Of a stretch of DNA of 64,000 bases, positions 1 through 8,695 are shown in pieces. Below the pieces are notes generated by a model that saw only the letters and a list, made by a program, of their open reading frames with translations, was not told where the DNA came from and ran no database searches. How positions within the stretch are numbered: the stretch's first letter is position 1; the number at the start of each line of letters is the position of its first letter. The stretch spans positions 1,478,986 through 1,542,985 of the forward strand of contig NZ_CP022522.1 in NCBI RefSeq assembly GCF_002850255.1. The letters are read 5' to 3'. The DNA comes from Pseudoalteromonas sp. NC201 (GTDB lineage: Bacteria; Pseudomonadota; Gammaproteobacteria; Enterobacterales; Alteromonadaceae). The position numbers were made by a program, and so were the translations under genes.

Positions 1-1
1 T

Positions 2-1705
2 GATGAGATAACAGAAGAAGAATTTGAAAATCTATTAGATGAGTTACACGGCTCTGGTAATGCGCCTGCTGTCGCACCGGCGGCTAAACCTGAAACGGTG
101 TCAACTGCAGATGACGGCGATATCACCGATGACGAGTTCGATAATCTCTTAGATGAACTCCATGGGGTTGGGAAATTTGGTGGAGCACCAAATGCAGAAG
201 ATGCGGCTACTTCTCAAGCCAGTGAGCCTGCGGCTAAAGCAACGTCATCAGGCGCTGCGAGTGTGCCCTCTGGAGATGAAGAAATTACCGATGATGAGTT
301 TGAGGCTTTGCTTGACGAACTTCATGGTAAAGGCAGTGCTCCTAAAGCGGTAGATGAATCGCCGACAGATATCTCAGAAGCTGAGCCAGCTCAACCTGAG
401 CCTGCTAAAGCTGCGCCACCTCCGAAACCTGCTCCAAAGCCTGCGCCTAAAGTTGAAGCTAAACCTGCGACTCCAGCCCCGCAAAAAGAGCCAGAGCCTG
501 CAAAAGCTTCTGCGCCAGCAGCTGCAAAGAAACCTGCTGCGCAAGCTGAGACTACAGTGCGAGTTGATACCAAACGTCTTGATGAAATCATGAATATGGT
601 TGGCGAATTAGTATTGGTGCGTAACCGCTTGGTTAGTTTAGCGAATAACACCAACAGCGAAAGCATGGGTAAAGCTATTTCGAACCTTGATGTAGTGACC
701 GCAGACTTGCAGGGCGCTGTGATGAAAACGCGGATGCAGCCGATCAAAAAGGTATTTGGTCGTTTCCCTCGAGTGGTGAGGGACCTTGCGCGTAGCTTGA
801 AAAAAGAAATCAACCTGGTTTTACAAGGTGAAGAGACAGACTTAGATAAAAACCTTGTTGAGGCGCTCGCAGATCCATTGGTTCACTTAGTGAGAAACTC
901 AGTGGATCACGGTATTGAAATGCCTGATGTGCGCGAAGCATCGGGTAAGCCAAGAATGGGGACTGTCACGTTGTCAGCATCTCAAGAGGGGGATCATATT
1001 CTTCTCACCATCCGAGATGATGGCGCCGGTATGGATCCTGAAAAACTCAAGAAAATTGCTATAAATAAAGGCGTTATTGACTCCGATCAAGCAAGCCGAT
1101 TGTCTGATACTGAAGCCTATAACTTGATCTTTGCACCTGGATTTTCAACAAAAGAACAAATTTCAGATATTTCTGGTCGCGGTGTAGGGATGGACGTTGT
1201 TAAAACGAAAATCACTCAATTGAATGGCTCGGTAAACATCCAATCAGAATTGGGTGTTGGTACCGTATTAGAGATAAAAGTGCCGCTTACATTGGCTATT
1301 TTGCCTACCTTGATGGTGGTAGTCGGAGAACAAACGTTTGCGTTACCACTTGCCGGTGTGAACGAGATCTTCCATTTAGATTTGACTAAAACGAATGTAG
1401 TTGATGGTCAATTGACTATTATAGTGAGAGAAAAGGCGATCCCGTTATTTTATCTTGAGCATTGGTTGGTAAAAGGTGCTAATAGGGGCATGAGAAAGGC
1501 TGAAGGCCATGTTGTTATTGCTCAAATCGGTACCAAGCAAGTCGGTTTTGTGGTTGATTCTCTGATAGGCCAAGAGGAAGTCGTAATCAAACCATTAGAT
1601 GCTTTGTTACAAGGTACACCAGGTATGGCCGGTGCGACCATCACATCTGATGGTGGTATTGCGCTAATCCTTGATGTCCCCAACTTATTAAAACACTACG
1701 CCTAA
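2..1705 (+). CDS. cheA: Chemotaxis histidine kinase CheA, 5'-truncated by the window edge
   Basis: This is the 3' part of the chemotaxis sensor kinase that phosphorylates CheY and CheB in polar receptor arrays. The reading frame is open from base 2, so the P1 phosphotransfer domain lies outside the window. The visible part starts with three copies of an acidic motif, (E/D)IT-DDEF-LLDELHG, at 5-52, 119-166 and 281-328. A Pro/Ala/Lys-rich linker (about 360-545) follows, then the P3 dimerisation helices, the P4 ATPase with its N box (HLVRNSVDHGIE) and G boxes (DDGAGM, GRGVGMDVV), and the CheW-like P5 domain to the end. In vibrios the linker before P3 carries the domain that ParP binds; because parP is present here, the repeats and linker may serve the same purpose (inference). 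It heads the cluster cheA-cheB-parC-parP-cheW. Confidence 0.96.
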   Translation, partial: DEITEEEFENLLDELHGSGNAPAVAPAAKPETVSTADDGDITDDEFDNLLDELHGVGKFGGAPNAEDAATSQASEPAAKATSSGAASVPSGDEEITDDEFEALLDELHGKGSAPKAVDESPTDISEAEPAQPEPAKAAPPPKPAPKPAPKVEAKPATPAPQKEPEPAKASAPAAAKKPAAQAETTVRVDTKRLDEIMNMVGELVLVRNRLVSLANNTNSESMGKAISNLDVVTADLQGAVMKTRMQPIKKVFGRFPRVVRDLARSLKKEINLVLQGEETDLDKNLVEALADPLVHLVRNSVDHGIEMPDVREASGKPRMGTVTLSASQEGDHILLTIRDDGAGMDPEKLKKIAINKGVIDSDQASRLSDTEAYNLIFAPGFSTKEQISDISGRGVGMDVVKTKITQLNGSVNIQSELGVGTVLEIKVPLTLAILPTLMVVVGEQTFALPLAGVNEIFHLDLTKTNVVDGQLTIIVREKAIPLFYLEHWLVKGANRGMRKAEGHVVIAQIGTKQVGFVVDSLIGQEEVVIKPLDALLQGTPGMAGATITSDGGIALILDVPNLLKHYA

Positions 1706-1750
1706 TTTTATTAGGCGTAGTTCGAATTCTAGAGCAGCATGTGCTGCTCT
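1695..1750 (+). promoter_or_regulatory. Two consecutive hairpins between cheA and cheB
   Basis: An 11-bp perfect stem (ACTACGCCTAA, loop TTTTA, TTAGGCGTAGT) spans 1695-1721 and contains the cheA stop codon. A second 9-bp stem (AGAGCAGCA / TGCTGCTCT) lies at 1731-1750. Neither is followed by a T tract, so they look like RNA-stability or attenuation elements rather than a full terminator. Confidence 0.55.
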
Positions 1751-1779
1751 GCTGTAGAGCAAATTAAAGAGCGTTGCCA

Positions 1780-2922
1780 ATGGCAGTTAAAGTGTTAGTC
1801 GTAGACGACTCCAGTTTTTTTCGTCGTCGAGTCAGTGAAATTTTAGAAAAAGACAGTGAAATCAAAGTTATAGATTTTGCAGTTAATGGAAAGGAGGCGG
1901 TTGAAAAGGCCGCTTCATTGCGTCCAGACGTAATTACGATGGACGTGGAAATGCCTGTGCTTGATGGGATCAGTGCGGTGAAGCAGATCATGCAGGCCAC
2001 ACCGACCCCCATCTTAATGTTTTCTTCGCTAACTCGTGAAGGCGCTAGTGCTACGTTAGATGCACTGGATGCGGGCGCAGTTGATTTCTTACCGAAAAAG
2101 TTTGAAGACATCGCTCGTAATAGCGAAGACGCAATTAAATCGTTACAAAACAAGGTAAAGGAAATTGGCCGCCGCCGAGTTAGCCGCTTTACTCGCCCTA
2201 GTATCGCGACTCCGCCAAAGCGCGTCGAGTCTAGAGCAACTCGCGCTGACACTGGAAGAGCAACGATCCCTCAACCGGATAGAAGTTTTCAGAGACCGGT
2301 ATCTGGTGGCACATCCAGTGCTGCGGGTGCTAGAGCATCAGGTAAGAAATATGGACTGGTTGCAATTGGTACATCAACAGGTGGACCCGTTGCACTGCAG
2401 ACAATATTGACGCAGTTGCCAGCAAACTTTCCTCATCCAATTTTACTTATCCAGCATATGCCAGCCGCATTTACACCTGCGTTTGCAGCAAGATTAAATA
2501 GTTTATGCCAGATTAAGGTTAAAGAAGCAGAACAGGGTGATAGATTAATGCCAGGCATGGCCTATCTAGCGCCTGGCGGCAAGCAAATGCTGGTTGAAAA
2601 TCGCGGTGGTAGTAAGACACTAAAAGTGTTTGAAGATGATAGTCCAAGGATCACCTATAAACCCAGCGTTGATGTGACATTTGCAAGTGTTGCAAAAGCC
2701 TATGGTGGCGACACGTTAGCGATTGTATTAACGGGGATGGGCGCTGATGGTCGAGATGGAGCTCGTATGCTAAAACAGGTTGGTGCCACCATTTGGGCGC
2801 AAGATGAAGCGACTTGTGTCGTTTATGGGATGCCTCAAGCAGTCGCTGGCGCTGGACTTTCGTCTGATAGTATCGCGCTACAAGACTTTGCTGCAAGAAT
2901 TAATAAAGAAGCTGGTAACTAA
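1780..2922 (+). CDS. cheB: Chemotaxis response regulator protein-glutamate methylesterase CheB
   Basis: CheB removes methyl groups from (and deamidates) glutamate residues of chemoreceptors and is activated by phosphorylation from CheA, giving adaptation. The N-terminal receiver domain (about residues 3-120) shows the acidic pair VVDDS, the phospho-acceptor aspartate in ITMDVEMP and the lysine in PKK. A basic Ser/Thr-rich linker follows. The C-terminal esterase domain has GTSTGGP with the catalytic serine, the QHMP histidine and the GMGADGRDG aspartate region. The start is placed at ATG 1780, 8 bases after AAGAG; an in-frame TTG six bases upstream is too close to that site. It is the second gene of the chemotaxis cluster. 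Confidence 0.96.
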   Translation: MAVKVLVVDDSSFFRRRVSEILEKDSEIKVIDFAVNGKEAVEKAASLRPDVITMDVEMPVLDGISAVKQIMQATPTPILMFSSLTREGASATLDALDAGAVDFLPKKFEDIARNSEDAIKSLQNKVKEIGRRRVSRFTRPSIATPPKRVESRATRADTGRATIPQPDRSFQRPVSGGTSSAAGARASGKKYGLVAIGTSTGGPVALQTILTQLPANFPHPILLIQHMPAAFTPAFAARLNSLCQIKVKEAEQGDRLMPGMAYLAPGGKQMLVENRGGSKTLKVFEDDSPRITYKPSVDVTFASVAKAYGGDTLAIVLTGMGADGRDGARMLKQVGATIWAQDEATCVVYGMPQAVAGAGLSSDSIALQDFAARINKEAGN

Positions 2923-3052
2923 TAGGCTAAGCCACGATTTGGTTATTTTGCTTGAAGCTTGTAAATATCAAACGTCTAAAAAGAATGAATAACATTGAGT
3001 TGGTATAGTATCTATTGAACGCAATCAATAGTGATAAGCAAAGGAATATAGA

Positions 3053-3823
3053 GTGAAAATTTGGACAGTAGCAAATCAAAAAGGTGGCGTGGGTAAAACC
3101 ACGACAACGGTGAGCTTAGGAGGCATTCTTGCTGAACAAGGTCATCGGGTTTTGCTTATTGATACCGATCCACATGCTTCACTTACATATTACTTTGGTA
3201 TTGATTCTGAAGAGTTGGAAGTCAGTGTGTATGATATTTTTGCACGCGGCAGCAGCATGACGAGCGAAGAAATTTTACAGTCTCTTTGCCCTTCGACTAT
3301 TGAAAATTTGGATATTCTGCCTGCTACTATGGCCATTGCTACGCTTGATCGTAGCATGGGTAATAAAACGGGCATGGGACTTATCTTAAAGAAATCGCTC
3401 GAAAAGATAGCGGATCAATATGACTATGCTATTTTAGACTGTCCACCAGTGCTCGGGGTATTGATGGTAAATGCATTAGCAGCGAGTGAGCGAATTTTGG
3501 TACCGGTTCAAACTGAATTTTTGGCGTTGAAGGGACTAGATAGAATGATGCGCACGATGGAGCTAATGCAGTCTTCACAGCAGAAACAGTACCAATATAC
3601 TATTATTCCAACTATGTATGATAAACGGACTAAAGCGTCGTTGGAGGCGTATAAAACGTTGCTGGAAACATACAAAGATGCCGTTTGGCCAGGCGTGGTT
3701 CCTGTAGATACCAAGTTTAGGGATGCAAGCCTTGCACAACAAGTCCCTGTACAATTTTGTCCTAAATCACGAGGCGTGTTCGCTTATCGTGCACTATTGG
3801 ACTATTTGAAGCAGTTAAGCTAG
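3053..3823 (+). CDS. parC: ParA-family ATPase for polar placement of chemotaxis arrays (ParC-like)
   Basis: This is a ParA/MinD-type P-loop ATPase. It has the deviant Walker A motif KGGVGKTTTT near residue 10, DTDPHAS for switch I and LDCPP for Walker B. Chromosome-partition ParA is normally next to parB, whereas this gene lies between cheB and a CheW-domain gene. That is the vibrio parC position, and vibrio ParC directs chemotaxis arrays to the cell pole and ensures their inheritance. Function is therefore assigned from context plus family. It uses a GTG start preceded by AAGGA. The next gene begins 8 bases after its stop, so the two are probably translated together. Confidence 0.88.
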   Translation: MKIWTVANQKGGVGKTTTTVSLGGILAEQGHRVLLIDTDPHASLTYYFGIDSEELEVSVYDIFARGSSMTSEEILQSLCPSTIENLDILPATMAIATLDRSMGNKTGMGLILKKSLEKIADQYDYAILDCPPVLGVLMVNALAASERILVPVQTEFLALKGLDRMMRTMELMQSSQQKQYQYTIIPTMYDKRTKASLEAYKTLLETYKDAVWPGVVPVDTKFRDASLAQQVPVQFCPKSRGVFAYRALLDYLKQLS

Positions 3824-3831
3824 AGAGCATA

Positions 3832-4593
3832 ATGAGTAAGCATTTATTTGCAAATGAGAAGGTGATGAAGCAGTATCTTGGTGCCCTGTTGCAAGAGGAG
3901 CCAGAGATTGAACAATGCGAATTATCACCAGTTGCAAAGCTACTTGAACAAGTAAAAGAACCTAAATCAGAACTTGAGGAAATAGAATCCTCAGTCGTAG
4001 TTGCAACAGAACCTCTGGAGTCAGTGAGTGAAGTTATTCAAGAACAGCCGAGTAAATTGGCTCATGATCTTGAAGTCACTGAAAATACATCTATTATCAA
4101 AGAACAGGCAACGATAGAGTCTGTTTCTGCAAGGGAAGCCTATCAAGAAGGTGAATTTCAGGCATTGTTTTTTGAAGTGGCAGGCTTAACACTGGCGGTT
4201 CCGCTGAAATCACTTGGGGGAATACACCAACTGGGCGAAGTCAATCAACTCTTTGGTAAACCTAAATGGTTTAAGGGTGTGATGCTAAATCGTGAAGAAA
4301 AACTCAATGTTGTTGATACTGCACGATGGGTGATGCCTGAAAAGTTAACGCCAGAATTAGAAGATACGCTGGATTACCAGTATTTGATTACACTTGGGGA
4401 TAGTAACTGGGGACTGTTAGCAGAAAAACTAGTCAACAACTTAACCCTCAAGCCTGAAGACATAAAGTGGCGCACAGCAGATGGTAAACGGCCTTGGTTG
4501 GCTGGAGTGATTAAAGAGAAAATGTGCGCGCTGATTGATGTAGAGAATTTAAACCGTTTGCTAGAACAAGGCCTCGATAGTCGAGAGCAGTAA
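3832..4593 (+). CDS. parP: CheW-domain protein, ParP-like partner of the ParA ATPase
   Basis: The first ~120 residues are acidic (Glu, Val and Ser rich) and probably disordered. The remainder, from about residue 125, is a CheW-like beta-barrel domain (FFEVAGLTLAVPLKSLGG, then GVMLNREEKLNVVDTARW). This layout matches vibrio ParP, whose C-terminal domain docks into arrays and binds CheA while the protein also contacts ParC, thereby tethering CheA to the pole. It lies directly after the ParA-type gene and 24 bases before cheW. The alternative reading, a second ordinary CheW, is less likely given the long N-terminal extension. The order parC-parP-cheW supports the assignment. Confidence 0.85.
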   Translation: MSKHLFANEKVMKQYLGALLQEEPEIEQCELSPVAKLLEQVKEPKSELEEIESSVVVATEPLESVSEVIQEQPSKLAHDLEVTENTSIIKEQATIESVSAREAYQEGEFQALFFEVAGLTLAVPLKSLGGIHQLGEVNQLFGKPKWFKGVMLNREEKLNVVDTARWVMPEKLTPELEDTLDYQYLITLGDSNWGLLAEKLVNNLTLKPEDIKWRTADGKRPWLAGVIKEKMCALIDVENLNRLLEQGLDSREQ

Positions 4594-4617
4594 CTAGTAT
4601 ATTGATGGAGTGAAACC

Positions 4618-5115
4618 ATGAGCCAAGATAGACTACTTTCTGCAGACAAAAATGCTGATAGTAATGATGAAGTATTGCAATGGGTTACTTACAAGCTTGA
4701 AGAGGAAACTTACGGTATCAATGTAATGCAAGTACAAGAAGTGCTGCGTTACACCGAAATTGCACCAGTCCCAGGTGCACCAAGCTACGTACTCGGGATC
4801 ATTAATCTGCGTGGTAACGTTGTAACGGTTATAGACACGCGAGCTAGGTTTGGTCTACAAAGTGCTGAAGTAACGGATAATTCAAGAATTGTGATTATCG
4901 AAGCCGAAAAGCAAGTTATTGGTATCTTAGTAGATAGCGTTGCTGAGGTGGTTTACTTACGTAGCTCGGAAATTGACAGCGCGCCAAACATAGGTACCGA
5001 AGAGAGCGCTAAGTTTATCCAAGGCGTATCAAATCGAGAAGGCGAGCTGTTGATCTTAGTCGATCTTAATAAGCTATTAAACGATGATGAATGGGATGAG
5101 CTGAGTCATATCTAG
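4618..5115 (+). CDS. cheW: Chemotaxis coupling protein CheW
   Basis: This is a single-domain adaptor linking chemoreceptors to CheA in the cytoplasmic array. The 165-residue length is normal for CheW. Family signatures are YGINVMQVQEVLRY early on, the PGAPSYVLGIINLRGNVV segment with the conserved receptor- and CheA-contacting residues, and the late ILVDSVAEVV strand. ATG 4618 is preceded by GGAG at good spacing. The next gene begins at the base following the cheW stop codon, so the two are surely co-transcribed. Confidence 0.96.
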   Translation: MSQDRLLSADKNADSNDEVLQWVTYKLEEETYGINVMQVQEVLRYTEIAPVPGAPSYVLGIINLRGNVVTVIDTRARFGLQSAEVTDNSRIVIIEAEKQVIGILVDSVAEVVYLRSSEIDSAPNIGTEESAKFIQGVSNREGELLILVDLNKLLNDDEWDELSHI

Positions 5116-5547
5116 ATGTCTGAAGTAGTAAACGCACAAACCGTTTTACTCGTTATATCAATAACCTCAAGCATACTTGCGTTAGTATGCTTGAGGTTTG
5201 TTTTTGTGCTGAGTAAAAAACTACAGAATGCGCAGGGGCAAACAGCGCAACTTTCGAGCTCACTGCAGGGGTCTGAGCAACAAATAGCAATATTACGCAG
5301 CGAAGTTGCGGAGTTACGTGCCAGTATCATGAGTATTGGTAAGCGGGTGGTCGCAACCGAGCAAGAGTTAAATGACGTTGCGAATCAGCAAGCAGCACAG
5401 AAATATGATGACCCTGACGCTAAAATGTATTCTCGCGCCGTGAAAATGGTGGAGCTTGGTGCTGATATTGAAGAGGTGATGCACGAGTGTGAGTTGCCAA
5501 GAGCTGAGGCAGAGCTGCTCATGTCTTTACATAACAAATCAAAATGA
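5116..5547 (+). CDS. DUF2802 membrane-anchored coiled-coil protein
   Basis: A 143-residue protein with one N-terminal membrane helix (about residues 9-31), a Gln/Ser/Glu-rich coiled coil (about 34-90) and a conserved C-terminal segment (YSRAVKMVELGADIEEVMHECELPRAEAELL) that resembles a helix-turn-helix. This architecture is DUF2802, commonly found at the end of polar-flagellar chemotaxis clusters in gammaproteobacteria. Its function is unknown. It abuts cheW without a spacer. Its stop is 4 bases before the left end of the 269-bp inverted-repeat element, which may serve as the 3' end of the transcript. Confidence 0.85.
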   Translation: MSEVVNAQTVLLVISITSSILALVCLRFVFVLSKKLQNAQGQTAQLSSSLQGSEQQIAILRSEVAELRASIMSIGKRVVATEQELNDVANQQAAQKYDDPDAKMYSRAVKMVELGADIEEVMHECELPRAEAELLMSLHNKSK

Positions 5548-5551
5548 TTGT

Positions 5552-5820
5552 CTAGGGCCTGTTGACCTTTCAAGTTTGTTTTTGCAGCAGTTTGATTGGT
5601 ATTTATACAAGGCAGAGCCTGCGTAGCATAGTTATTCTATGTAAGTTAGGCGATAACACAGAAGAAATTCCAATCAAGCGCTGCCCTTTGGGTTCCCCTG
5701 AGTGCGCTTTGTTCTTTGTTGCTCAACTTTTGCCTAGATTACTAGGCGGCAAGTCGAGCGTCGCGATCAAAACACACTCAGGAGAACAAAAATCAAACAG
5801 CAAAGGTCAACAGGCCCTAG
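5552..5820. repeat. 269-bp non-coding element with 19-bp perfect terminal inverted repeats (MITE-like)
   Basis: The left end CTAGGGCCTGTTGACCTTT (5552-5570) is exactly repeated in inverted orientation at 5802-5820. There are two nested internal inverted repeats: 5584-5599 with 5670-5684 (one mismatch and one gap), and 5697-5711 with 5768-5782 (13 of 15). It carries no credible gene. If the element proper starts at GGGCC, the flanking TA on each side could be a target duplication. From memory, similar elements are scattered through Pseudoalteromonas, Shewanella and Vibrio genomes, which would need a search to confirm. It separates the converging che and FliK-like transcripts. Confidence 0.85.
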
Positions 5821-5837
5821 CAAGTAGGAAATTTTGG

Positions 5838-6134
5838 CTATGCCTTAATATCTAGCTTGCCACGAAAACCTTCCCAACCAGGTGGAAACTTACCACGCAT
5901 AATGTAAGAAAAAGCGATGAGTTCAGCAATCACATAGTAGAGTTCCCTTGGGATCTCTTGGTGTAACTCAAGTGCACTGAGTGTTTGTGCTAATGATTCA
6001 TCCTCATGGATCATGATGTTTTTCTCTTTTGCCAGCGCAATAATTTCCTCTGCTAGTTCGCCATATCCTTTAAAGGTGACCTGAGGTGCGCTACCAGCTT
6101 CATATAACAGCCCGATTGCAGATTTTTGTGTCAT
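5838..6134 (-). CDS. FlhB C-terminal domain homologue (EscU/YscU/HrcU type)
   Basis: A 98-residue soluble protein resembling the cytoplasmic C-terminal domain of the flagellar export switch FlhB (GSAPQVTFKGYGELAEEIIALAKEKNI, then the ...ELYYVIAELIAFSY helix). It lacks the FlhB membrane part and also the NPTH self-cleavage motif. Stand-alone domains of this kind often pair with a FliK-type gene; here it follows one, overlapping or abutting it. The start is set at ATG 6134, which has AAGGTG upstream; an in-frame ATG at 6170 would lie inside the FliK-like gene. A role in export-substrate switching is inference. Confidence 0.8.
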   Translation of the reverse strand: MTQKSAIGLLYEAGSAPQVTFKGYGELAEEIIALAKEKNIMIHEDESLAQTLSALELHQEIPRELYYVIAELIAFSYIMRGKFPPGWEGFRGKLDIKA

Positions 6135-6138
6135 TTCT

Positions 6139-8592
6139 TTACACCTTAATGTTGATAATTGCGTGTTCATTAAAGAACTTATCTTGAAAACTGGCTTCTT
6201 CCCTAAGGCCTATCTCTGCGACTTGTAGCCCATGAGATGCTAACTTATGTCTGAGCGTTGCCAAATGTGGCTCTGCGAGCTGCTTGACCTGATTGGAGGT
6301 GGCTACTAATGCACATTCCAGGGCTTTATCCATCAGCTCGGCTTGGGCATGGATCTGACCTTTTTCTGCAAAATCAAAACAAAGACGAATAAACCACACA
6401 GACTTCTCCGGCATACCAGGTTTCGGCGACTTTTTATATTCACCTATTTGTAATTGTGTTTGCTGTTGCTCTTGTCCTACTTTGGTGGGAAAGAGTAGGT
6501 TAATAATTAACTGTGCTTCGCTGTCTTGTTTCGCAGAGTTGGTGGTTGTAGTTTGTGATTGTTGCGGTTGTAGTTGGTTATGCAATTGTCCTAATTCGTT
6601 TAACAGCTCTTTTGCTTGTGGTTGTTGTAGCGCTTCAGTTGTTTGCTTGGGTGAGGTCAACTTCAGTTGTGGTAGCAGCGCATCCAGTAAAGCTTGTATT
6701 TTTTGCGTTGCTTGCTCATTGCTCTGAGTTTGGTTTGCCACCTGACTACCTAATAGCGACACAATTAAACGGTCCAACATTTGTGTAAAGCTCGATTGAG
6801 CTAAACTTGTTGGCGTGTTAGCAAAGGTTGCCATGCCCAGTTGGCTTTCTAACTGGTTTTTAACGGTGAGCGCGTTGACTGAACGGTCATCAAGCAAGCG
6901 CGAAAATGCTTGATTGACTAATTTCTGCAATTCAGGCGTTTGTTTGAATGTATCTGCTTTGACGAGCTTTTCGATGGTTGCAGAAGCTTGGCGTAACATG
7001 TTTGGTGTGTTTTCTTTTTGTTCGGCCTTAGTCATGGGCAGAGTAAGCAGAGCTTCAATTACCCCTTTAGTTTGATTGCTGGTAGGCTGCGGTACTTGAG
7101 AAGGCGTAGCGGTTACTTTTGTGCCTTGTGAATGTGTTGTAGATTGCAACTGGAACGTTTTAGCAGAATCTACAGGCGCAGAACTCGCTTTACGATAAAG
7201 CGGCCGCTCTAAGACTTGTGTCAGCTGTTCAACTTGCTTATTGCTAAGCGACAGTTTACCCGTGAGAGTGTCCAATAATAAGGACAGGGCTTTTTGTTTC
7301 ACCTCAAAATCAACCGGTGGCGCTTGATATTTTGGTGTTTCTGCGAGCTGGTGTTGTAAGTAACGAGCAATAGAGCTGGCTAACTTTTCGCTTTGCAAGG
7401 GGAAGTGACTTTTTTGCAACGGTAATGGTTGCTTTGCCATCAGCTCTGTAAGATTAAGTTTTATTTGGTTTGTGAGCTGTTGTAGTGGTGTGCTTGGTTT
7501 ATTCTTATTGTGAGCACTTACTTTCTCACTTTGCATATACAGCACTGAGGTCGAACGACTCAAAACATGACTTTGGCCGTTCTTGACTGGGGAGTTCGCG
7601 GGCTGATCAACCTGATTTGTGAGTGGCTTCCCAAAAGGTCTTCCGATCAGTACTTGCAACGCTTTTACTACTGTTGACTTAATTTGTTGCAGATTGACTT
7701 CAAGTAACGGTTTGTCATACGCCAGCGTATGTACTGATGCTAAGCGTGACTCAAGCGGTAAGGGGGTTTCCTTATTCACTGCAGTGACTTGTTGCAGCAA
7801 AGCGCTAAGCGGCTTTATGGTCTCTACTTTTACTTGTTGTGTCGATTTTGTGATATCAATTCCATTGAAAGCCGTTTTTACTTCGCCTTTTTGCCATGTG
7901 GTTGCTGCAGGCCAGTTACTGCTTATTGGCGATAAGGTTATTGAACGGTCATGAATGTTAAGTGTTACTCCACTTGGCTGAGGCTTCACCTCAACACTGC
8001 TAAGTTGACTAGAGATAAGTTTTGCAATCATTGACTTAGGTAAAGCCGTACTAAACAGCAAGTCTTTAAATTGATTGACGACCTGCAAGGAAACATTACT
8101 TTGTTGGGCACTAAGATGCGCAATAAGTTTGTTTTCACTTGCGAGCAATTGTGCCACGGCTTGCGGAAGCGGTATTTTTAAATCAAGCACCTTGATGTGC
8201 AATGTGGCGTCTGGCAACGTGGTTGCTGAAGACTGTACTACTGGGCTTGGCGTGTGCGTCTTTAGCGTCGTTAAAATATCAAAAAGCTGTTTTGTCAGCG
8301 TTACTTGCGCTTGTAATTTGGGCGTTTGAAAGGTGACCACCTTGCCAGTTTCATCAATACTAACCTGTGCTTCTGGAAGCTGATTGGGCTGGGTTGGAGG
8401 CTTAAGCGCTAGTTGGATAGTTTGCCAGCGGCCATCAATTGCCACATCCATTTTTAGTTTATCGTTACTAATTTGGATATTCTTCGCTGCAAACGGTTGG
8501 TTTTTGGCTAAGTCTAATCTCGATACTTCGCTATTATCTGTGCTTATCACAGATGCTGTCGTCGTATTTGTTGTAATTGGCAGCTTATTCAT
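6139..8592 (-). CDS. FliK-like flagellar hook-length control protein
   Basis: A large (817 residues), Gln/Thr/Ser/Leu-rich protein with little predicted order except for the last ~150 residues. These form a FliK C-terminal (Flg_hook) domain: PEKSVWFIRLCFDFAEKG, an AQAELMDKALECALVA strand-helix, then the LRHKLASHGLQVAEIGL segment. FliK is a secreted ruler that senses hook length and signals FlhB to change export specificity. The protein is longer than the usual 350-650 residues. The adjoining downstream gene encodes an FlhB C-domain homologue, its expected partner type. Its exact role relative to a canonical fliK elsewhere in the genome is unknown. Confidence 0.82.
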   Translation of the reverse strand: MNKLPITTNTTTASVISTDNSEVSRLDLAKNQPFAAKNIQISNDKLKMDVAIDGRWQTIQLALKPPTQPNQLPEAQVSIDETGKVVTFQTPKLQAQVTLTKQLFDILTTLKTHTPSPVVQSSATTLPDATLHIKVLDLKIPLPQAVAQLLASENKLIAHLSAQQSNVSLQVVNQFKDLLFSTALPKSMIAKLISSQLSSVEVKPQPSGVTLNIHDRSITLSPISSNWPAATTWQKGEVKTAFNGIDITKSTQQVKVETIKPLSALLQQVTAVNKETPLPLESRLASVHTLAYDKPLLEVNLQQIKSTVVKALQVLIGRPFGKPLTNQVDQPANSPVKNGQSHVLSRSTSVLYMQSEKVSAHNKNKPSTPLQQLTNQIKLNLTELMAKQPLPLQKSHFPLQSEKLASSIARYLQHQLAETPKYQAPPVDFEVKQKALSLLLDTLTGKLSLSNKQVEQLTQVLERPLYRKASSAPVDSAKTFQLQSTTHSQGTKVTATPSQVPQPTSNQTKGVIEALLTLPMTKAEQKENTPNMLRQASATIEKLVKADTFKQTPELQKLVNQAFSRLLDDRSVNALTVKNQLESQLGMATFANTPTSLAQSSFTQMLDRLIVSLLGSQVANQTQSNEQATQKIQALLDALLPQLKLTSPKQTTEALQQPQAKELLNELGQLHNQLQPQQSQTTTTNSAKQDSEAQLIINLLFPTKVGQEQQQTQLQIGEYKKSPKPGMPEKSVWFIRLCFDFAEKGQIHAQAELMDKALECALVATSNQVKQLAEPHLATLRHKLASHGLQVAEIGLREEASFQDKFFNEHAIINIKV

Positions 8593-8695
8593 TATTTTAA
8601 ATCAAATTTTCGCTAATCGGTCGCATCGGATTATTCGTATTACCATACCATTATGTTAGACTAACGCCCAATTTTAGGTAAAGAGAAGCCCAAGT

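Noticed and set aside
391..813. 140-codon antisense frame in cheA
   Set aside because: It mirrors the Ala/Pro-rich linker; composition is that of a shadow frame.
5562..5855. 97-codon frame inside the 269-bp inverted-repeat element
   Set aside because: No ribosome site, the protein looks random, and the stretch is explained by the repeat structure.
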